A stretch of DNA of 5,220 nucleotides from Burkholderiaceae bacterium (lineage in GTDB: Bacteria > Pseudomonadota > Gammaproteobacteria > Burkholderiales > Burkholderiaceae_F), in NCBI GenBank assembly GCA_013696665.1, contig JACCYC010000390.1, positions 1 to 5,220 of the forward strand, written 5' to 3'. Below, in pieces: positions 1 through 5,220 of the stretch. Below the pieces are notes generated by a model, which was given only the letters and a program-made list of their open reading frames with translations, was not told where the DNA came from and made no database searches. The first letter of the stretch is position 1. The number at the start of each line of letters is the position of its first letter. Position numbers and translations under genes: made by a program.

Positions 1-116
1 CGCTCGATTGTCTGCGTAAATCCGAAGGTGCCGCCCGCGACGTACAGACCCCCGCTGCTCTGTGCGGCAGCCGAACCTGCCAATACGCACAAGATCAAGG
101 CGAGCCTGCGCTTCAT
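1..116 (-). CDS. Exported protein, N-terminal part only (cut by the left window edge)
   Basis: The reading frame opens at an ATG (114-116) and stays open to the edge, giving 38 complete codons. The protein starts MKRRLALILCVLAGSAAA and continues QSSGGLYVAGGTFGFTQT. This is a textbook Sec signal peptide: two to three basic residues, a hydrophobic core at about residues 5-13, and an Ala-x-Ala site with cleavage likely before Gln19. No lipobox is present, because the only Cys (residue 10) is preceded by Leu. The Gly-rich, alternating aromatic/small start of the mature part resembles outer-membrane beta-barrel or opacity-type proteins, but that is only an impression from about 20 residues. A strong GAGG ribosome site 6 bases upstream supports the start. 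The gap of 95 bases behind the DUF4124-like gene leaves open whether it is co-transcribed. Function and family are unknown. Confidence is high that this is a real gene start and low on its identity. Confidence 0.72.
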   Translation of the reverse strand, partial: MKRRLALILCVLAGSAAAQSSGGLYVAGGTFGFTQTIE

Positions 117-122
117 TTACAA

Positions 123-126
123 CCTC
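123..126 (-). promoter_or_regulatory. Shine-Dalgarno site of the exported-protein gene
   Basis: On the minus strand GTGAGG lies upstream of the ATG at 116, with 6 bases between GAGG and the start codon. It is one of the two clear ribosome sites in the window and fixes the start of the gene cut by the left edge. The rest of 117-211 holds an 8-base palindrome CGCTAGCG (171-178) and a weak 4-base stem at 142-154. Neither looks like a terminator, and I see no convincing promoter there. Confidence 0.6.
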
Positions 127-211
127 ACGTTGAAGATCGCTTGCCAGAGCGGCAGCACACAATCGAGGCGCGCTAGCGTGTAGCCCTATAAGCAGCCGGC
201 ATTGTGCACCG

Positions 212-940
212 TTACTTCCCGCGGAAGCGAGGGTCGAGCAGGATGTCTGTTTCGGGATTGCGCTGGACCGGCCGTGCGCCCTGGGCAAGCAACTCGCGAA
301 AGCGCTTTTTCTCGGCGTCGAAGCGTTCGTTAATGCGTTGAATCTCGAACTGCGCGTCCTGAATGATTTTTTCTTCGGCAGCCGCCTGCTGAGTAAGCGA
401 AACATAGCCACGCTTGATCTCCTCGGGCACTACGCGCTTCTTGTAAAACTCGGATTCATTGTCGAGCTTCTTCCGCTCGCCCTGCAGATTCGCGAGCCGT
501 TGCGACGCGCGCGCAATAAGGACGTTGCTCGACTCGAGCGCCTTGCCGCGCACCGCTTCGATTTCTTCGTCGGTTGCGTACGCTTCCAACAAAGATTTGT
601 CGCGGCGTCGTTGCGTGAGCTGCTTTTCCTCTTCCTCGAGGCGCCGCTTGGCCTCCATCGCACGCGCGCGCTGCTCGTCCAACGTCAGCGGCCGGGCGAT
701 CACGCGGCGCACCGAGCCGTCGCGATTCATTTCACGGACGTCGGCGTTGGCGCACTCCGATGGCACGCGGTCAGCGGTGAACGTCTTGCCGTTAACGGTA
801 CAGCTGAAAATTGAGCCCAACGCAGCGTGCGCTGGCGTTGCGCTCAGCATCAAGCCAACGCAGAGGCCTACCGCACTCAGCGGCGCTGGGTGATCCACTC
901 GAGCGGATCGGACTGGACTGGATGACGAGTCATGCTCCAT
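212..940 (-). CDS. Secreted coiled-coil protein, DUF4124-like, downstream of pyrE
   Basis: This is a 242-residue protein of unknown function. From the chosen ATG (938-940) it has a hydrophobic segment at about residues 19-39 ending TPAHA, with signal cleavage likely after residue 39. It should therefore be exported to the periplasm. A short N-terminal module follows, with two cysteines (C47 and C63) flanking GKTFTADRVPSE. This is the Cys-containing DUF4124-type pattern, and the two Cys could form a disulfide. From about residue 86 to 220 the sequence is very rich in Glu, Lys, Arg and Gln and should form long alpha-helical coiled coil. Similar proteins sit beside pyrE in other Burkholderiales, as I recall. 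The start overlaps the end of pyrE by 11 bases, implying one transcript and possible translational coupling, with a weak GGA about 6 bases upstream. An ATG 24 codons earlier is also open, but it would put a longer stretch before the signal peptide. The n-region is already long and begins with acidic residues, so the exact start is uncertain. Confidence 0.82.
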   Translation of the reverse strand: MEHDSSSSPVRSARVDHPAPLSAVGLCVGLMLSATPAHAALGSIFSCTVNGKTFTADRVPSECANADVREMNRDGSVRRVIARPLTLDEQRARAMEAKRRLEEEEKQLTQRRRDKSLLEAYATDEEIEAVRGKALESSNVLIARASQRLANLQGERKKLDNESEFYKKRVVPEEIKRGYVSLTQQAAAEEKIIQDAQFEIQRINERFDAEKKRFRELLAQGARPVQRNPETDILLDPRFRGK

Positions 941-1616
941 AGGTATTCCGATACTGTTCCATAGCTGGACGATAAGCACGCGCATCCCGTGCGAGGGGTG
1001 AATCAGAATCAAGAAACTGCATCAAGTCGCCAAAATCCGCAATCGAAATGACGGGAACACCGAACTCTTGCTCAAACGCCTTGACCGCCGACTGCGCCGA
1101 CATCGGTTGCCCTGGGACGGGTGTCCCACCGCGCTCCATCCGATCAAGTGCTATCAAAACAGCGACCGGCGTTGCGCCCTGCGACCGAATGAGTGCGACC
1201 GACTCGCGCTTGGCTGCACCGTCCGTAATGACGTCATCGACTATCACGACTTTGCCCTTCAGCGGTCCACCCACGATGACCCCACCTTCGCCATGGTCCT
1301 TCGCTTCCTTGCGGTTAAAAGCGAAAGGCACATCGGCACCGAGCTCGGCAAGTGCCACAGCGGTGGCAGACGCCAGCGTGATCCCTTTGTATGCCGGCCC
1401 GAACAACATGTCGAAATCCATTCCATTCTTTGCTCTTGCAGCGAGCAACGTTTGCGCATAAAAGCGTGCGAGCTTGCCCAGCGCTGCGCCGCGGCTGAAC
1501 ATCCCCGCATTGAAAAAGTACGGCGACAAGCGACCCCCTTTGGTCAGGAATTCGCCAAACACCAGCACCTTGCTTGCCAAAGCAAACTCGATGAACTCTT
1601 GTCGCAGACGATCCAT
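930..1616 (-). CDS. pyrE: Orotate phosphoribosyltransferase
   Basis: This cytoplasmic enzyme joins orotate and PRPP to give orotidine 5'-monophosphate, the fifth step of de novo UMP synthesis. The 228-residue length is close to the usual 210-225. Visible signatures, in order, are: the N-terminal orotate/PRPP loop TKGGRLSPYFFNAG (25-38); FGPAYKG (72-78); the flexible catalytic loop FNRKEAKDHGEGG (100-112), with the expected Lys103, Lys106 and His108; and the PRPP-binding strand and loop VVIVDDVITDGAAKRES (123-139), with the acidic pair Asp127-Asp128. The loop reads Thr-Asp-Gly-Ala-Ala where Escherichia coli has Thr-Ala-Gly-Thr-Ala (see findings). The ATG at 1614-1616 is the first start after an in-frame stop at 1650-1652, and it gives the family N-terminus; its ribosome site is weak. 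The gene is first in a leftward unit with the DUF4124-like gene and diverges from xth. I see no UMP-type attenuator hairpin before the start. Identification is secure. Confidence 0.97.
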   Translation of the reverse strand: MDRLRQEFIEFALASKVLVFGEFLTKGGRLSPYFFNAGMFSRGAALGKLARFYAQTLLAARAKNGMDFDMLFGPAYKGITLASATAVALAELGADVPFAFNRKEAKDHGEGGVIVGGPLKGKVVIVDDVITDGAAKRESVALIRSQGATPVAVLIALDRMERGGTPVPGQPMSAQSAVKAFEQEFGVPVISIADFGDLMQFLDSDSPLARDARAYRPAMEQYRNTYGA

Positions 1617-1753
1617 TGACTCGTTGGCTCGCGGGTCGCTCGTATAACCTCACACGGATACGCACGTACTGATTCGGGGTTGATTTTGCCGGATGCACTC
1701 GGCTGGAACAGCCAAAATTAGCGTGATTTTTCAGGCCAGCTCCCGACGCTCGC
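1617..1753. promoter_or_regulatory. Divergent control region between pyrE and xth
   Basis: This 137-base non-coding region lies between two divergent starts, so it must hold the promoters for both directions unless transcription starts inside a gene. Candidate boxes are poor. On the minus strand GTTATACG (about 1642-1649) could be a -10 element for pyrE but lacks a good -35. On the plus strand TTGATT (1680-1685) resembles a -35 without a well-spaced -10. A perfect small inverted repeat is at 1701-1713. Neither pyrE nor xth has a strong Shine-Dalgarno sequence next to its ATG. The role is inferred from position; no individual promoter is claimed. Confidence 0.5.
1701..1713. repeat. Short perfect inverted repeat in the pyrE/xth control region
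   Basis: GGCTG-GAA-CAGCC is a perfect 5-base stem with a 3-base loop. It is followed on the plus strand by AAAATTA and preceded by CACTC. It is not a terminator: no T-run follows on either strand. It could be a small operator or simply chance. Confidence 0.45.
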
Positions 1754-2527
1754 ATGTTTCGCATAACCACGCTCAACGTCAATGGCATCCGTTCGGCTGC
1801 AAAAAAAGGGGTGTTTCGCTGGCTAACTCGTGAAGCGCCCGACGTTGTTTGCCTGCAGGAAGTCAGAGCCGATGAATGCGACATCCCTGCTGGATGCCGG
1901 CTGCGCGGGCTCAATCCAGTGTTTCATTGCGCCCACAAACGCGGTTACTCCGGGACCGCGCTTTATTCAGTGCGCCGGCCGCGTGAAGTTCGCTGTGGGT
2001 TCGGCTCCGCCGAGTTCGACACCGAGGGGCGCTACGTGGAAGCACAATTCAAAGACGTGACGGTCATCTCGGCGTACTTCCCGTCGGGCTCGTCCGGCCC
2101 GCATCGGCAGCAAGCAAAGTATCGCTTCCTTGGTGAATTTCTTCCTCATCTGGACCAGCTTGTCGCCAGCGGTCGGGAGGTCATCTTGTGCGGCGACATC
2201 AACATTGCGCACCGCGAGATCGATCTGAAGAATTGGCGCGGCAATCGCAACCATTCCGGGTTCCTTCCTGATGAGCGTGCCTGGATGTCGCAGCTGTTTG
2301 ATGAGCACGGCTGGGTCGATGTTTTCCGCACACTCGATCCGCGCCCCGACCGCTACACCTGGTGGAGCAATTTCGGACAGGCCTACGCGAAGAATGTCGG
2401 GTGGCGCATCGACTACCAGATCGCCACGCCCGGCGTTGCGAAGCGCGCGCGCAGCGCCGATATCTACGTCAAGCGCCGATTTTCGGATCACGCGCCGCTA
2501 ACGATCGCGTATACCGGCAGCTTATGA
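1754..2527 (+). CDS. xth: Exodeoxyribonuclease III / AP endonuclease
   Basis: This cytoplasmic DNA-repair nuclease belongs to the exonuclease-endonuclease-phosphatase fold. It cuts the backbone 5' of abasic sites and removes 3' blocking groups and 3' nucleotides in base-excision repair. The 257 residues match the usual 250-270. The active-site series is complete: Asn8 and Asn10 in LNVNGIRSA; Glu36 in VVCLQE, a metal ligand; Tyr108 in SAYFPSGS; Asp148 and Asn150 in CGDINIAH; the GFLPDERAWM block (169-178); GWVDVFR (186-192); Asp220 in WRIDYQ; and the catalytic Asp245-His246 in SDHAP. The RIDYQ form is typical of the ExoA/APE-like branch more than of the Escherichia coli XthA branch. An in-frame stop at 1724-1726 and no other start codon before the ATG at 1754 leave that as the only plausible start. 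It lacks a ribosome site: AGG at 1733-1735 is 18 bases away. It is divergent from pyrE and followed by ampG after 46 bases, possibly on the same transcript. Identification is secure. Confidence 0.96.
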   Translation: MFRITTLNVNGIRSAAKKGVFRWLTREAPDVVCLQEVRADECDIPAGCRLRGLNPVFHCAHKRGYSGTALYSVRRPREVRCGFGSAEFDTEGRYVEAQFKDVTVISAYFPSGSSGPHRQQAKYRFLGEFLPHLDQLVASGREVILCGDINIAHREIDLKNWRGNRNHSGFLPDERAWMSQLFDEHGWVDVFRTLDPRPDRYTWWSNFGQAYAKNVGWRIDYQIATPGVAKRARSADIYVKRRFSDHAPLTIAYTGSL

Positions 2528-2573
2528 CGGCTCGCAGCGCACCACACAAAAACTCAGCGAATGCCGATATGTT

Positions 2574-4040
2574 TTGCAGTCGCGTCTTGTGAACGATCGC
2601 ACTGGTGACACGGTTGGTCGTCCGGTGCGCCCGCGCTGGCGCGATGCGATGCGTGTGTACGCAGAACCGCATACGCTGCGCATGCTCTTCCTTGGTTTCG
2701 CTGCTGGACTGCCGTTGCTGCTCGTCCTTGGAACCCTGTCGTTTCGGCTGCGTGAAGCGGGGATCGATCGCACCACCATCGGCTATTTGAGCTGGGTTGG
2801 GCTTGCGTACGGATTCAAATGGGCGTGGGCGCCGCTGGTTGATCGGTTGCCGCTGCCCGGGCTGACGCGCTGGCTGGGACGGCGTCGCAGCTGGCTGCTC
2901 GCGTCACAACTTGCCGTGATCGGTGGCCTGATAGGCATGGCGATGACCGATCCGCTCGAGGGTTTACGCCCGATGATTCTGTTCGCACTGATCGTGGCCT
3001 TCGCGTCTGCCACGCAAGACATTGCGCTTGACGCGTACCGCATTGAATCGGCTGAAGTCGACAAGCAAGCAGCCCTGGCAGCAACGTACCAAACGGGTTA
3101 CCGGCTTGCGATGATCTGGGCGGGCGCAGGCGTTCTTTGGATTGCCGCGCGCGCTGCGGGTGACGTCGCCGTCGTGAGCGACGAAGCGCGCACGAGTACG
3201 GCCTTCGCCTGGACCGTTGCGTATCTGGTAATGGCCGCATCGATGTCGATTGGCGTTATCGCGGTGCTTCTTGCCCCTGAACCCGCCGTCGGCAGCGCGC
3301 GCGGCGACCTGAACACCGAAGAGTCCGCGCTCGCGCAGCGACTGATAGCCGAGCGCGGTATTTCATCGTCTGTCGCCCGCGCTATCGCGTGGCTGCAGAC
3401 CGCGGTGATCGGGCCGTTTGCGGACTTCATCGGACGCTTTCGTTGGCACGCGCTTCTGTTGCTTGCGTTGATCGCCGTTTATCGCATTTCCGACGTGGTT
3501 CTAGGCGTGATGGCCTTCCCGTTCTACGTCGACATGGGTTATTCAAAGGACGAGGTCGCCGCGATCTCCAAGATCTATGGTGTGTTGATGACGCTGGCCG
3601 GCGCATTTATCGGCGGCATTCTGGCGCTGCGCTTTGGCGTGATGCGAATCCTGTTCGTCGGCGCGGTTCTGTCGGCCGCGTCCAATTTGCTGTTCGCCTG
3701 GCTCGCCACGCGGGGGCATGATCTGACTGGATTGATCTTCGTGATCTCGGCCGACAATCTGTCGGCAGGCATCGCCTCGGCGGCGTTTATCGCTTATTTG
3801 TCGAGCCTGACCAACATTGCGTACTCAGCCACGCAATACGCATTGTTCTCGTCGGTGATGCTGCTGTTGCCGAAATTCGTGGCCGGGTTCTCAGGCGCGT
3901 TCGTCGACGCCTATGGTTACGTTGCGTTCTTCCAAAGCACGGCGTGGCTGGGCGTCCCGGTATTGATACTGGTGTGGCTCGCGAGCCGAATCGATACGCG
4001 GCAGAGCAAAGCGCCTCATCACGGCTCGCCGTCCCAGTAG
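2574..4040 (+). CDS. ampG: AmpG-family muropeptide permease (MFS transporter)
   Basis: This is an inner-membrane major-facilitator protein expected to import GlcNAc-anhydroMurNAc-peptides for cell-wall recycling. In some bacteria this also feeds the AmpR/AmpC beta-lactamase signal. Read from the TTG start it has 488 residues, close to the 491 of Escherichia coli AmpG, with twelve or more hydrophobic segments from about residue 36 to 470. Family hallmarks are LGFAAGLPLLLVLGTLSFRL (40-59), REAGIDRTTIGYLSWVGLAYG (split across 60-80), FKWAWAPLVDR (81-91), RRRSW (103-107), and SATQDIALDAYRIE (145-158) with acidic Asp149 and Asp153 in a membrane segment. A hydrophilic loop falls at about 236-265. 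The start is uncertain: TTG at 2574, GTG at 2589 and ATG at 2649 are all in frame, and none has a clear ribosome site. Related proteins as I recall them have a short hydrophilic lead before the RVYAEP motif, so an upstream start is favoured over 2649. The last 22 bases overlap the end of the convergent cupin reading frame. The family is secure; the exact substrate is inferred. Confidence 0.93.
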   Translation: MQSRLVNDRTGDTVGRPVRPRWRDAMRVYAEPHTLRMLFLGFAAGLPLLLVLGTLSFRLREAGIDRTTIGYLSWVGLAYGFKWAWAPLVDRLPLPGLTRWLGRRRSWLLASQLAVIGGLIGMAMTDPLEGLRPMILFALIVAFASATQDIALDAYRIESAEVDKQAALAATYQTGYRLAMIWAGAGVLWIAARAAGDVAVVSDEARTSTAFAWTVAYLVMAASMSIGVIAVLLAPEPAVGSARGDLNTEESALAQRLIAERGISSSVARAIAWLQTAVIGPFADFIGRFRWHALLLLALIAVYRISDVVLGVMAFPFYVDMGYSKDEVAAISKIYGVLMTLAGAFIGGILALRFGVMRILFVGAVLSAASNLLFAWLATRGHDLTGLIFVISADNLSAGIASAAFIAYLSSLTNIAYSATQYALFSSVMLLLPKFVAGFSGAFVDAYGYVAFFQSTAWLGVPVLILVWLASRIDTRQSKAPHHGSPSQ

Positions 4041-4525
4041 TCCAGGTCGGTATCGGGCCGATGGATTCGGCCTTTCTGCAACAGCGGCGCAGCGACACGC
4101 GCGTAAACGCCATATTTGCCCGAATCGGGGTATTCGCAGATTTCGGGATCTTCCTGCGTACTGATCGACAAATACTTCATCGGCTCCGTCGATGTGTTGA
4201 TCAGTTGATGCGGTTACTCGGGGCCGGGCGGAATGTCGATCACGTCGCCGGCACGCACTGCAAGCATCTCGCCCGCAACACGCAATGTTCCCTCGCCTTC
4301 GAGGATGATGAACATCTCTTCCTGCGTGTAATGCGAGTGATAAGGGCACGAGAGCTTGCCGGGCGGCACGATATCGATCGCCGCACCGAGCTTCGTCGCG
4401 GCCGCGCCCGCAACGCGCCGTCCGATCACGCTGGCCGAGCGCGCGCCTGCGTAAAGTCCATCGCGCTCTGAAGGTTGCCATTGAACTTCATCAATATTGC
4501 GTATCAGCTTCTCTCTCAAGCTCAT
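4019..4525 (-). pseudogene. Cupin-domain protein gene interrupted by one in-frame TAA
   Basis: The ATG at 4523-4525 opens a single-domain cupin that runs 103 codons to a TAA (4214-4216). The same frame then continues 64 more sense codons to a TGA at 4019-4021, for 167 sense codons around the stop. Both halves read as one protein. Before the stop is cupin motif 1, with His63, His65, Glu70 and Gly77 in CPYHSHYTQEEMFIILEGEG. Motif 2 begins GDVIDIPPGPE (93-103), and directly after the stop comes PHQLINTS, carrying the motif-2 His and Asn. It then continues EDPEICEYPDSGKYGVY and ends TDLDYWDGEP. Such cupins bind a divalent metal through these residues, but the reaction is not known. The truncated product would lack the fourth metal ligand and the closing strands, so it is unlikely to fold normally. 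There is no frameshift, and codon choice stays normal past the stop. That suggests a recent mutation or a base-call error. It lies 53 bases after metW on the same strand and overlaps the ampG end by 22 bases. Confidence 0.88.
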
Positions 4526-4532
4526 CGAACAA

Positions 4533-4536
4533 CCTC
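4533..4536 (-). promoter_or_regulatory. Shine-Dalgarno site of the cupin gene
   Basis: Minus-strand GTGAGG places GAGG 7 bases before the ATG at 4525. It is a strong, well-spaced ribosome site. It shows that the interrupted cupin gene still has intact initiation signals, and it supports this ATG as the start. Confidence 0.6.
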
Positions 4537-4569
4537 ACTTGTCTTGATTCGTCGAGTCCAGTTCAACGG

Positions 4570-4594
4570 AGTTCTAATTCATGAAGTTCTAATT
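4570..4594. repeat. 10-base direct repeat at the 3' end of metW
   Basis: AGTTCTAATT occurs at 4570-4579 and again at 4585-4594 (plus strand), separated by CATGA, a 15-base period. The repeat straddles the metW TGA (4579-4581) and encodes the last residues, so it may reflect a 15-base tandem duplication that has since diverged. It is short and could be chance. Confidence 0.5.
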
Positions 4595-5175
4595 GATCGC
4601 GTTTCGAACCGATAGACCGCGAGCGTGGCACGCCACGACGGCAGAACATGCACCGATCGACCGTCCGCGAACAGTGCGCGGCCAGTGATATTGAGACCCA
4701 CGCTGGAAGCGAGATCCTCGAAGTCCTGCAACGTACACAAATGGATATTCGGCGTGTCGTACCACTGATACGGAATGTGCCGCGTCACCGGCATACGTCC
4801 CGCAAGCAGCGACGCCGCATGCTTCCAATAGCCAAAATTGGGAAAACTCACGACGCCCTGTCGCGCCACGCGTGCCATCTCGCGCAGAATCCCTTCTGCG
4901 TTGTGCATCGCCTGCAATGTCTGTGATAGCACGACAGTATCGAACATCGAGTCGGCGAACATGCGCAAGCCGGCGTCGAGGTTGGCCTGAATCACGTTGA
5001 TGCCGGCACGCACGCACTGCGCTACATGGTCGTCACTGATCTCGACGCCGTAGCCATGACATCGCTTGTGTTGGCGCAGATAGGCGAGCAGCTCGCCATC
5101 ACCGCACCCGAGGTCGAGCACACGGCTGTCCGCGTTGACCCAGTCTGCAATCTGCTGCAGATCAACGCGAAGCAT
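4579..5175 (-). CDS. metW: MetW-like SAM-dependent methyltransferase
   Basis: This is a class I Rossmann-fold methyltransferase of the MetW family. In betaproteobacteria it normally follows metX and works with it in homoserine acylation for methionine synthesis; the methyltransferase reaction itself is poorly defined. From the ATG at 5173-5175 it has 198 residues, the usual family length. SAM motif I is VLDLGCGDGELL (19-30), with the acidic motif II at GYGVEIS (41-47). Family-specific blocks are INVIQANLDAGL (59-70), FDTVVLSQTLQAMHN (78-92), VVSFPNFGYWKH (108-119), GRMPVTRHIPYQWYDTPNIH (126-145) and LPSWRATLAVYRFE (178-191). The family match ends near residue 191, and the tail TRSIRTS is contributed in part by the direct repeat at 4570-4594. 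The frame stays open upstream to the window edge (a TTG at 5218-5220 is also in frame), but MLRVDLQQIADWV fits the normal N-terminus. No ribosome site is visible, which would fit translational coupling to an upstream gene. The interrupted cupin gene follows 53 bases downstream. Confidence 0.9.
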   Translation of the reverse strand: MLRVDLQQIADWVNADSRVLDLGCGDGELLAYLRQHKRCHGYGVEISDDHVAQCVRAGINVIQANLDAGLRMFADSMFDTVVLSQTLQAMHNAEGILREMARVARQGVVSFPNFGYWKHAASLLAGRMPVTRHIPYQWYDTPNIHLCTLQDFEDLASSVGLNITGRALFADGRSVHVLPSWRATLAVYRFETRSIRTS

Positions 5176-5220
5176 CGGTGCGGGAAGCACTAAGGTCTGC
5201 GCGCCGGCGGGAACACCCAA
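5176..5220 (-). other. Sequence upstream of metW, probably the end of a preceding gene
   Basis: These 45 bases are too short to identify. In one minus-strand frame they read WVFPPARRP and stop at TAG (5190-5192). In another they stay open to a TGA inside metW (5162-5164). Either could be the 3' end of the upstream gene, which in betaproteobacteria is usually metX, but no residues are diagnostic. Confidence 0.25.

Noticed and set aside
338..893. Plus-strand open frames of 144 and 158 codons opposite the DUF4124-like gene
   Set aside because: They lie antisense to a gene with a signal peptide and a clear family pattern. Their translations are Arg/Ser/Leu-rich with no recognisable domain, as expected of shadows in GC-rich DNA.
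1048..1619. Plus-strand open frames of 137 and 183 codons opposite pyrE
   Set aside because: PyrE is certain on the other strand. These translations show no motif and no ribosome site.
1701..1719. Hairpin plus AAAATT as an intrinsic terminator
   Set aside because: On the plus strand the stem is followed by A rather than T, and on the minus strand by GAGTG. It also lies upstream of both divergent genes, where a terminator makes little sense.
1315..1914. Minus-strand open frame of 199 codons spanning the pyrE/xth control region
   Set aside because: It overlaps pyrE out of frame and runs antisense into xth. The protein is low in hydrophobic pattern and has no family match that I recognise.
4214..4216. 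Programmed readthrough or recoding of the cupin TAA
   Set aside because: TAA is the most efficient bacterial stop and is not a known selenocysteine or pyrrolysine codon. I see no stimulatory structure right after it. A nonsense mutation or sequence error is simpler.
3891..4481. Minus-strand open frame of 196 codons across the cupin gene and the ampG end
   Set aside because: It is out of frame with the cupin, whose own frame shows the family motifs on both sides of the stop. The translation is Arg-rich with no motif. It also shows the cupin break is not a frameshift into this frame.
121..4538. AACCTCAC occurring three times (121-128, 1647-1654, 4531-4538), near the start of minus-strand genes
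   Set aside because: On the minus strand this is GTGAGGTT. Two copies are simply Shine-Dalgarno sites with similar surroundings. The third, before pyrE, is too far from the ATG to be a ribosome site and is probably chance.
1..5220. Mobile elements, CRISPR arrays, tRNA/rRNA genes, toxin-antitoxin or defence systems
   Set aside because: I saw no transposase or integrase motifs, no regularly spaced repeats, no RNA-gene-like segments and no defence-type proteins. All space is taken by housekeeping or envelope genes.

Overview
The window looks like ordinary chromosomal DNA from a betaproteobacterium, most likely of the order Burkholderiales. The case rests on gene content and order: orotate phosphoribosyltransferase followed by a secreted coiled-coil protein, divergent from an exonuclease III gene, then an AmpG-type permease convergent with a MetW-type gene. 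The protein sequences also read as betaproteobacterial. This is recognition from memory of the families, not a database comparison. Coding density is high and no stretch longer than about 140 bases lacks a gene.

Layout. From the left edge to about 1616, genes run on the minus strand. Read in the direction of transcription they are pyrE, an overlapping gene for a periplasmic DUF4124-like coiled-coil protein, and, after a 95-base gap, the start of an exported protein cut by the window edge. A 137-base divergent control region (1617-1753) separates pyrE from the plus-strand genes. These are xth (DNA repair) and, 46 bases later, an AmpG-like muropeptide permease ending at 4040. The right third is on the minus strand again: metW, then a cupin gene whose end overlaps the end of ampG by 22 bases.

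The genes do not form one pathway. They are a mix of pyrimidine synthesis (PyrE), base-excision repair (ExoIII), cell-wall recycling (AmpG) and a methionine-linked methyltransferase (MetW), plus envelope proteins of unknown role.

The most notable point is in the cupin gene. It carries one in-frame TAA (4214-4216) in the middle of the second cupin motif. The remaining 64 codons stay open, in the same frame and family-like, so this is either a very recent nonsense mutation or a sequencing error. A 10-base direct repeat at the metW stop codon and an unusual PRPP-loop sequence in PyrE are secondary curiosities. I saw no mobile element, CRISPR array, RNA gene or new multi-gene system.
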